Shown here: piece by piece, positions 58,265 through 64,000 of the stretch
How positions within the stretch are numbered: position 1 is the first letter of the stretch
How the letters are laid out: the number at the start of each line of letters is the position of its first letter
Assembly: GCF_014649655.1 (NCBI RefSeq)
Contig: NZ_BMTL01000006.1
Span: 186,001 to 250,000, forward strand
Origin: Streptomyces humidus
GTDB taxonomy: Bacteria; Actinomycetota; Actinomycetes; Streptomycetales; Streptomycetaceae
Length of the DNA: 64,000 nt
Reading direction: 5' to 3'
The notes under the pieces: model-generated
Seen by the model: the letters and a program-made list of their open reading frames with translations, nothing else
Database searches by the model: none
What the model was told of the DNA's origin: nothing
Made by a program: the position numbers and the translations under genes

Positions 58265-58673
58265 CGGCGGCCCGGGATCGCCGCAGCCAGTACAGGGCCG
58301 ACAGCGGCAGCAGCACCGGGATGAACACGTATCCCATCCCGTACTGCGACCACACGGTCGAGTCGGGGAACGCCGACGGCTCGATCAGCGTCCAGGTGCC
58401 CACGACCAGCACGCCCGCGAGTTCGGCGGCGCAGCAGAACTGCGCCGCCCTACGGGCCGTCTCCCCGCCCCGTACCAGCGAGTACGTGATGAACCCGTAC
58501 ACCACGCCGGCCACCGCCGACAGCGCGTACGACAGCGGCGCCCGGTCGAACTCGGTCGCGATCTGGTACGCCGACCGGGACACCGCCCCGACCACCATCA
58601 CGCCGTAGAACCACACCAGCAGCAGCCCGGGGCCGCCGATCAGCCGGGCCGGCTTCTCCTGCGTCACCGTCAT
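58254..58673 (-). CDS. Four-helix membrane protein of unknown function
   Basis: 139 residues with about four membrane spans (LLLVWFYGVMVVGAVSR, LSYALSAVAGVVYGFITYSL, CCAAELAGVLVVGTWTLIE, YVFIPVLLPLSALYWLRR). The ATG (MTVTQEKP) has GGGGAGG upstream; the in-frame upstream extension was rejected because the stop of the preceding membrane-protein gene lies just before. It is cotranscribed with that gene. No family function is recognised. Confidence 0.75.
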   Translation of the reverse strand: MTVTQEKPARLIGGPGLLLVWFYGVMVVGAVSRSAYQIATEFDRAPLSYALSAVAGVVYGFITYSLVRGGETARRAAQFCCAAELAGVLVVGTWTLIEPSAFPDSTVWSQYGMGYVFIPVLLPLSALYWLRRSRAAATR

Positions 58674-58674
58674 C

Positions 58675-59034
58675 TCAGCCTCCCCAGATGTCGAAGAGCC
58701 GCACCTCGAGCACGGCGAGCACCACACCGGCCGCGGCGACCGTCACCGAACCCCAGCGGGTCCGCTCGGCCAGCGACATGAAGCCCGCCGTGGGAACGCA
58801 CGCGAACGCCCCCAGCAGATACGCCACGAAGATCGTCGTCCCCTGCTCCGGCTTCCCGCCCCGCGCCAGCTGCACGATCCCGACCACCAGCTGGGCCACG
58901 GCCAGCAGTGAGACCACGGCCATCCCGATGAAGTGCCAGTCCTTCGTCGGCTGGTCACGGTAGGCGGCCCAGCCGCACCAGGCGGCGAGGAGCAACGCGG
59001 CGACGCCGGTCGCCAGCGTCAGGGCATCAAGCAT
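58675..59034 (-). CDS. Four-helix membrane protein of unknown function
   Basis: 119 residues with about four membrane spans (LTLATGVAALLLAAWCGWAA, HFIGMAVVSLLAVAQLVVGIVQLA, IFVAYLLGAFACVPTAGFM, VTVAAAGVVLAVLEVRLF). Its stop is one base before the start of the next membrane protein, so they form a pair and may assemble together. TAATAA lies just before the ATG on this strand, giving a short or absent leader. Its role is unknown. Confidence 0.75.
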   Translation of the reverse strand: MLDALTLATGVAALLLAAWCGWAAYRDQPTKDWHFIGMAVVSLLAVAQLVVGIVQLARGGKPEQGTTIFVAYLLGAFACVPTAGFMSLAERTRWGSVTVAAAGVVLAVLEVRLFDIWGG

Positions 59035-59301
59035 GCAGCGACTTTATTACGCCGCGATCGGCCCCTCGCGGTCGGCCCCGCGGCCCGACGCGGGGCCGGC
59101 GTCCCAGGCGACCCGGAGCCCCCGGACGGCCCGCGCGCAGGCCCTCCTCGCGCCGGGCCCACGGATCCGACGCCATCTCCTGGCCCGCGACACGCCGGTC
59201 TCCTGGCCCGCGACCGACCTGCCCCGGACCACTGTCCACGGCTGTCCAGCATCCGGACACGAGGTCTCGGTCAGGACCGTACGTCTGCTTTACTGATGCA
59301 C

Positions 59302-59388
59302 ATGACCACGACGAGCAGCCGCATCCCTGCGACCGAGGCGACCATGACGCCCGGTGCTCGTTGTATGTGTCGAATGCGCGCCTTCTAG
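59302..59388 (+). CDS. Cys/Met leader peptide upstream of metNIQ
   Basis: A 28-codon ORF ending ARCMCRMRAF and then TAG, with four Met and two Cys among its codons. TTTACT (59289-59294) is followed seven bases later by the ATG, so the message would start at the codon. It lies 219 bp before metN. Actinobacteria are known to regulate sulfur genes by leader peptides rich in Cys codons; here stalling at Cys/Met codons could control the transporter. The remaining bases 59035-59607 show no other gene; an antiterminator was not resolved. Confidence 0.5.
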   Translation: MTTTSSRIPATEATMTPGARCMCRMRAF

Positions 59389-59607
59389 AGGGCCCCGCAC
59401 CACCCCCTGGCCCGCGCCCCGAAGCGAGCCGCCGTGGCAGATCCGTACGCCGCATGCCGGACGTACCTGATCCGAGCCGCGCCCCGCGCACGGACTTTTC
59501 TCCCGGTCTCCCGCCATGGCGAGAACCGTGTCGCGCCCTGACAGCCTGCATCCCGTGCGCCCGGGCACCCCCACGCCCGCGCACTCGACAGTGACGGAAA
59601 CCCCCTC

Positions 59608-60648
59608 GTGATCACCACCACCGGCCTGAGCAAGGTCTACCGCTCGCGCGGCCGCGAGGTCACCGCCCTCGACGGCGTCGACCTGCACGTCCGCGAAGGC
59701 GAGGTGTACGGCGTCATCGGCCGCTCAGGCGCCGGCAAGTCCTCGCTCATCCGCTGCGTCAACCTCCTGGAGCGCCCCACGGCCGGCACGGTCACCGTCG
59801 CCGGGCAGGACCTCACCGCGCTCGCCGGACGCGGACCACGCGCGAGCAAGGAGCTGCGGCAGGCGCGCAGCCGGATCGGCATGGTCTTCCAGCACTTCAA
59901 CCTGTTGTCCACGCGGACCGTGCAGGACAACGTGGAGCTGCCCCTGGAGATCCTCGGCCTCTCAGGGAAGGAACGTTCCGCCAAAGCGTTGGGGCTGCTC
60001 GACCTGGTCGGCCTCGCCGACAAGGCGAGGTCCTACCCCGCCCAGCTCTCCGGCGGTCAGAAGCAGCGCGTCGGCATCGCCCGCGCCCTGGCCGGCGACC
60101 CGAAGGTCCTCCTCTCCGACGAGGCCACCAGCGCACTCGACCCGGAGACCACCCGCTCCGTCCTCCAGCTGCTGCGCGACCTCAACCGGCAGCTGGGCCT
60201 GACGGTCCTGCTCATCACCCACGAGATGGACGTCGTCAAGTCGGTCTGTGACTCCGCCGCGCTCATGGACGACGGCCGCATCGTCGAGTCCGGCACGGTC
60301 GGCGAGCTGCTGGCCACCCCCGGCTCCCGACTGGCCGCCGCGCTCTTCCCGGTCGGCGGCGAGGCCACCGACGACGACCGCACCGTCGTCGACGTCACCT
60401 TCCACGGCGAGGCCGCGACCCAGCCGGTCGTCTCCCGGCTGTCGCGCACCTACAACATCGACATCTCGATCCTCGGCGCCGCCGTCGACACCGTCGGCGG
60501 ACTCCAGATCGGCCGCATGCGCATCGAGCTGCCCGGACGCTACGAGGACAACGTCGTGCCCATCGGCTTCCTGCGCGAACAGGGCCTGCAGATCGACGTC
60601 GTGGACACGGCGAACACGCCCGTCCTGCTGAAGGAGGGCGCCAAGTGA
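59608..60648 (+). CDS. metN: Methionine ABC transporter ATPase
   Basis: 346 residues. Walker A GRSGAGKSS, signature QLSGGQKQRVGIARA, Walker B VLLSDEATSALD, and the switch His in LLITHEMDVV. The C-terminal NIL domain (about 265-340, VVSRLSRTYNIDISILGAAVD ... VPIGFLREQGLQIDVV) is the methionine-sensing regulatory domain of MetN. It powers import of D/L-methionine through MetI. GTG start. It overlaps metI by 4 bp. Confidence 0.93.
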   Translation: MITTTGLSKVYRSRGREVTALDGVDLHVREGEVYGVIGRSGAGKSSLIRCVNLLERPTAGTVTVAGQDLTALAGRGPRASKELRQARSRIGMVFQHFNLLSTRTVQDNVELPLEILGLSGKERSAKALGLLDLVGLADKARSYPAQLSGGQKQRVGIARALAGDPKVLLSDEATSALDPETTRSVLQLLRDLNRQLGLTVLLITHEMDVVKSVCDSAALMDDGRIVESGTVGELLATPGSRLAAALFPVGGEATDDDRTVVDVTFHGEAATQPVVSRLSRTYNIDISILGAAVDTVGGLQIGRMRIELPGRYEDNVVPIGFLREQGLQIDVVDTANTPVLLKEGAK

Positions 60649-61382
60649 CCTGGTCCGAGATGCAGCCCCTGCTGTCCCAGGCCTGTGGGGACACCCTCTA
60701 CATGGTCGGCTGGTCCACGCTCGTCGCCGTCGTCGGCGGTCTCCCGCTCGGTGTGCTGCTGGTCCTGACCGACCGCGGCGGCCTGTTGCAGAACGCCGTC
60801 GCCAACAAGGTGATCGGGCAGGCCGTGAACATCGCCCGCTCGATGCCCTTCATCATCCTGATGGTCGCGCTGATGGACTTCACCCGCACCGTCACCGGGA
60901 CGACCATCGGCCGCGAGGCCGCGATCGTGCCCCTCGCCATCGGTGCCATCCCGTTCTTCGCGCGCCTGGTCGAGACGGCTGTCCGCGAAGTGGACGGCGG
61001 ACTCGTCGAGGCCGTCCAGGCGATGGGCGGCACCGCCTGGACCGTCGTGCGCAAGGTCCTCGTCCCGGAGTCCCTGCCCTCCCTCATCGCCGGCACGACC
61101 ACCACGATCGTCGCGCTCATCGGCTACTCCGCCATGGCCGGCACGGTCGGCGCCGGCGGCCTCGGCGACATCGCCGTCCGCTACGGCTACCAGCGCTTCG
61201 AGACCGAGCTGATGTGGATCACGGTCGCGATCCTCGCCGTCGTCATCGCGCTCATCCAGTTCACCGGCGACTGCGCGGCCCGCTCACTGCACCGCCGCGG
61301 CGGCCGCTCCGGCCCCGCGCCGAAGCTGCGCCTGCTCAAGGCGAAGGAGCCCGCGGCCCCCGACGTCGGCAAGGCCGCCTGA
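60645..61382 (+). CDS. metI: Methionine ABC transporter permease
   Basis: 245 residues with about five membrane helices (LYMVGWSTLVAVVGGLPLGVLLVL, FIILMVALMDF, AIVPLAIGAIPFFARLVE) and the EAA motif region VEAVQAMGGTAWTVVRKVLVP. It forms the membrane channel with MetN. GTG start overlaps the metN stop (GTGA). metQ follows 77 bp later. Confidence 0.93.
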   Translation: MTWSEMQPLLSQACGDTLYMVGWSTLVAVVGGLPLGVLLVLTDRGGLLQNAVANKVIGQAVNIARSMPFIILMVALMDFTRTVTGTTIGREAAIVPLAIGAIPFFARLVETAVREVDGGLVEAVQAMGGTAWTVVRKVLVPESLPSLIAGTTTTIVALIGYSAMAGTVGAGGLGDIAVRYGYQRFETELMWITVAILAVVIALIQFTGDCAARSLHRRGGRSGPAPKLRLLKAKEPAAPDVGKAA

Positions 61383-61459
61383 TCCCGGCCCGGGCCGCTC
61401 CCGAGACTCCCCGCACCACCCGAAGCGGGGCGCACCACCCTTCAGGAAAGGCACTTTTC

Positions 61460-62293
61460 GTGCGTACCACCACCAAGATCACCACCGCCGTCCTCGCCGC
61501 CGGAGCCCTCACCCTCGGACTCGGCGGCTGCGGCTCGGACAAGGCGTCCGGCGGCGACGCGAACGCCACGCTCACGGTCGCCGCGACCCCCACCCCGCAG
61601 GGCGAGATCCTCACCTACGTCAAGGACCACCTCGCGGCGAAGGCCGGCCTCAAGCTCGAGGTCAAGGAGTTCACGGACTACGTGACGCCCGACACGGCCG
61701 TCCAGCAGGGCGAGGTCGACGCCAACTACTTCCAGCACCAGCCGTACCTGGACGACTTCAACAAGAAGAACGGCACCGACATCGTCGCCGTGCCCGGCGC
61801 CACGGTGCACCTGGAGCCGCTCGGCCTGTACGCGAAGAGCGTCAAGAAGCTCGCGGACCTCGGCAACGGCGCCACGATCGCCCTGCCGAACGACACCACC
61901 AACGAGGCCCGCGCGCTCAAGCTGCTGGAGGCCCACGGAGTCATCCGGCTCAGGGCGGGAGCCGGCTACGACGCGACACCCAAGGACGTCGCGTCCAACC
62001 CCGGGAACCTGAAGTTCAAGGAGCTGGAGGCCGCCCAGCTGCCCCGCTCCCTCGGCGACGTCGACGCGGCCGTCATCAACGGCAACTACGCGCTGGAGGC
62101 CAAGCTCAGCCCGGCCAGAGACGCCCTCGTCGCGGAGTCCGCCAAGGGCAACCCGTACGCCAACTTCCTCGCCGTGAAGAAGGGCCACGAGGACGACCCG
62201 CGCGTGGTGAAGCTCGCCCGGCTGCTCACCTCGCCCGAGGTCAGGAAGTTCATCGCCGACAAGTACGACGGCGCCGTCGTCGCGGCGTTCTGA
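61460..62293 (+). CDS. metQ: Methionine-binding lipoprotein
   Basis: 277 residues. A lipoprotein signal ends LGLGGCGSD (Cys at about 24). The NlpA/MetQ domain follows with TPTPQGEILTYVKDHLA, DYVTPDTAVQQGEVDANYFQHQPYL, VHLEPLGLYAKSVKKL and NDTTNEARALKLLEAHGVI. It captures methionine outside the membrane. GTG start with AGGAAAGG at good distance. It is the last gene of the operon; a strong hairpin follows. Confidence 0.93.
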   Translation: MRTTTKITTAVLAAGALTLGLGGCGSDKASGGDANATLTVAATPTPQGEILTYVKDHLAAKAGLKLEVKEFTDYVTPDTAVQQGEVDANYFQHQPYLDDFNKKNGTDIVAVPGATVHLEPLGLYAKSVKKLADLGNGATIALPNDTTNEARALKLLEAHGVIRLRAGAGYDATPKDVASNPGNLKFKELEAAQLPRSLGDVDAAVINGNYALEAKLSPARDALVAESAKGNPYANFLAVKKGHEDDPRVVKLARLLTSPEVRKFIADKYDGAVVAAF

Positions 62294-62314
62294 CCTTCGC
62301 CGACGACGCCCGTG

Positions 62315-62351
62315 CACGGGGTCCGCGCCTCCGACCGGCGTGGACCCCGTG
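62315..62351 (+). terminator. Terminator of metNIQ
   Basis: CACGGGGTCC and GGACCCCGTG arms with further pairing inside, 21 bp after metQ. Confidence 0.75.
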
Positions 62352-62445
62352 GTGTGGTTCCGTGCCGCATGCTGCATGCTGGGCAGTTCAGCGGGCCCTG
62401 ACGGGTCGGCAGGTTCACGAGGCCCCGAAGGTTACGGAGCGGCGC

Positions 62446-63084
62446 ATGACGAGCACCTTCCCCACCATCTCCATCAGCACGGAGCGGTTGGGCCTGCGCC
62501 CCCTCGACGAGGACGACGTGCCCGCCCTGGCCGACATGATGAACGACGAGCAGGTCACGGCCTGGACCGCCGTGCCGCAGCCCTACGACGAGGCGGCCGC
62601 CCGCCGCTGGATCACCGAGCACACCCCCGCCGAACGCACCTCGGGCCGCGGCCTCGACCTCGCCGTCACCGAGTTCCTCACCCAGCGCCTGGTCGGCGTC
62701 GTCCAGCTCTCCAAGACCAACTGGCACGTCCGCTCCACCGAGCTGTCGTACATCATCGCCCCCTGGGCGCGCGGCGAGGGCTACGCCTCCGAGGCGGCGC
62801 TGGCCACCGCCCAGTGGCTGTTCACCGACCAGAAGTTCGAACGCATCGAGCTGCGCACGGCCGCCGGCAACACCGCCTCCCAGCAGGTCGCCCAGAAGAT
62901 CGGATGCATCAGCGAGGGCGTGCTGCGCGGCGCCTGCATAGCGCGCGTCCGCGCCGAGGACGGCACGTGGAGCGAGGTGCGCACCGACTACATCGTGTGG
63001 AGTCTCCTCCCGGAGGACCTGGACGGCGGCGGCGAGCACTTCGCGGAGAGCGGCGGTTTCACCTCGTACACCGACTGGAACTGA
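62446..63084 (+). CDS. GNAT-family acetyltransferase (RimJ/RimL type)
   Basis: 212 residues. STERLGLRPLDEDDVPALADMMND opens the fold, with YIIAPWARGEGYASEAALATAQWLF as motif A and IELRTAAGNTASQQVAQKIG as motif B. It acetylates protein N-termini or small amines. ATG with CGGAGCGG upstream. It lies between the metNIQ terminator and cobL. Confidence 0.85.
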   Translation: MTSTFPTISISTERLGLRPLDEDDVPALADMMNDEQVTAWTAVPQPYDEAAARRWITEHTPAERTSGRGLDLAVTEFLTQRLVGVVQLSKTNWHVRSTELSYIIAPWARGEGYASEAALATAQWLFTDQKFERIELRTAAGNTASQQVAQKIGCISEGVLRGACIARVRAEDGTWSEVRTDYIVWSLLPEDLDGGGEHFAESGGFTSYTDWN

Positions 63085-63173
63085 CGCCGGACAGCCGCCG
63101 TCCCCCGGACGCCCCGACCAGGTACCCTCACGGAGCCCGCTGCCTGCGTGAACCCCGGGGGAGACTGACGACG

Positions 63174-64000
63174 ATGGCCGACCGCGTCACCGTGATCGGC
63201 TGGGACGGTTCGCCGCTGACCGCCGCGGCCCGCTCCGCTCTGGGCGCCGCCACCCTGGTGGCCGGAGCCGCCCACCATCTGAGGCTGCCCGAGGTGCCGC
63301 CCGCCGCGGAACGCATCCCGCTCGGCAGCGTCGCCCTCGCCGCCCCCCGCATCGCCGGCCACCGCGGCACCGCGGTCGTCATCGCCGACGGCGACCCGGG
63401 CTTCTTCGGCGTCGTCAGGGCCCTGCGCGCACCCGAGTTCGGCCTGGAGGTCGAGGTCGTCCCCGCCGTCTCCGCCGTGGCCGCCGCCTTCGCCCGGGCC
63501 GGCATGCCCTGGGACGACGCCCAGGTCGTCGTCGCCCACCGGCGCACCCTGCGCCGCGCGGTGAACGTCTGCCGGGCCCACCCCAAGGTCGCCGTCCTCA
63601 CCTCCCCGGGCGCCGGCCCCGCCGAGCTCGGCCTGCTGCTGGAGGGCGTGCACCGCACCTTCGTGGTCTGCGAGGAGCTCGGCACCGACCGGGAGCAGGT
63701 CAGCGTCGTCACCTCGGACAAGGCCGCCGACCACAGCTGGCGCGACCCCAATGTCGTCATCGTCATCGGCGGCCCCACCGGTCCGGTCGTCTCCGGCGAC
63801 GGCGGCTGGATCGCCGGCCGGGACCCCGGCGCCGGCCCGCGCGGCTGGGCGCTGCCCGCCGAGGCGTACGAGGGCGGGCTCGGCGAGGGGGAGGCCCCGC
63901 TGCTGCGCGCCGCCCAACTCGCCCGGCTGGGCCCGCGCGTGGGCGACCTCGTCTGGGACATCGGCTGCGGCAGCGGCGCGTTCGCGACCGAGGCCGCCCG
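63174..64000 (+). CDS. cobL: Precorrin-6Y C5,15-methyltransferase (CobL/CbiE-CbiT), partial
   Basis: The first 275 codons are present; the gene runs off the window. The CbiE half is visible in VTVIGWDGSPLTAAARSALGAA, VVIADGDPGFFGVVRAL, VVPAVSAVAAAFARAGMPWDDA and VCEELGTDREQV. The CbiT half begins GLGEGEAPLLRAAQLARLGPRVGD and DIGCGSGAFATEAA, its SAM site. The fused enzyme methylates C5 and C15 and removes the C12 acetate carboxyl in cobalamin synthesis. ATG with GGGGGAG upstream. Other cob genes are not in view. Confidence 0.9.
   Translation, partial: MADRVTVIGWDGSPLTAAARSALGAATLVAGAAHHLRLPEVPPAAERIPLGSVALAAPRIAGHRGTAVVIADGDPGFFGVVRALRAPEFGLEVEVVPAVSAVAAAFARAGMPWDDAQVVVAHRRTLRRAVNVCRAHPKVAVLTSPGAGPAELGLLLEGVHRTFVVCEELGTDREQVSVVTSDKAADHSWRDPNVVIVIGGPTGPVVSGDGGWIAGRDPGAGPRGWALPAEAYEGGLGEGEAPLLRAAQLARLGPRVGDLVWDIGCGSGAFATEAA

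Noticed and set aside
59035..59607. SAM riboswitch upstream of metN
   Set aside because: No recognisable SAM-I or SAM-II conserved core was seen; the leader-peptide explanation fits better.

Overview
The window is high-GC actinobacterial DNA, almost certainly from a Streptomyces chromosome. Codon third positions are nearly all G/C, GTG starts are common, and many genes carry Tat signals or lack leaders. From memory, the order infC-rpmI-rplT / rRNA methylase / PAS kinase / pheST / argCJBDR / argH / plsC / glpQ-like / metNIQ / cobL matches the core region of Streptomyces coelicolor around SCO1553-SCO1615, read in descending order. No rRNA, tRNA, CRISPR, phage or complete IS element was seen.

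Layout. 1-1523: a cut-off TDT-family transporter divergent from a LysR regulator. 1611-6849: a gamma-glutamyl-amide catabolic locus with a class I amidotransferase hydrolase, a FadR-type regulator, and a divergent glutamine synthetase-like (GlnA4-type), aldehyde dehydrogenase and SDR operon. 6863-8065: a PLP fold-III enzyme. 8348-11685: a proline-rich membrane protein coupled to a mycosin-like protease, ended by a MITE-like inverted repeat. 11951-14259: a beta-lactamase-fold hydrolase, an SseB-like protein and a DUF1844 protein. 14309-16180: the infC-rpmI-rplT operon with an attenuator-like leader and an apparent AUC start for IF-3. 16359-22175: SpoU methylase, PAS histidine kinase and pheST. 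22594-31228: regulators, a Nudix hydrolase, a 3-hydroxyacyl-CoA dehydrogenase, a GHL10 hydrolase, and a DMT exporter/MocR pair whose start codons overlap on opposite strands. 31522-37693: a LacI regulator and a ribose-type ABC uptake/ribokinase/RbsD operon behind a leader of about 800 nt. 37902-42871: argCJBDR under an ARG box, with a 30-codon ORF joining argC to argJ. 43117-46453: a ferric-reductase-like, triple FMN-carrier and ApbE module. 46619-49255: L,D-transpeptidase, flavin-binding protein and a duplicated secreted protein. 49446-50948: argH with its own ARG box. 51107-54300: aldo/keto reductase, TetR and a DHA2 exporter. 54585-59034: acyltransferase, glycerophosphodiester phosphodiesterase, a small sigma factor, GNAT and two membrane proteins. 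59302-62293: metNIQ preceded by a Cys/Met leader peptide. 62446-64000: GNAT and a cut-off cobL.

How the genes work together. Arginine synthesis is split over two ARG-box promoters. Methionine uptake appears to be gated by a leader peptide. Ribose uptake, phosphorylation and anomer conversion form one regulon. The FadR-type regulator faces its gamma-glutamyl operon across a shared motif. The reductase/FMN-carrier/ApbE operon looks like a self-contained route that moves electrons across the membrane to covalently bound flavins. All identifications come from reading the sequence and from recalled family features; no database search was run.
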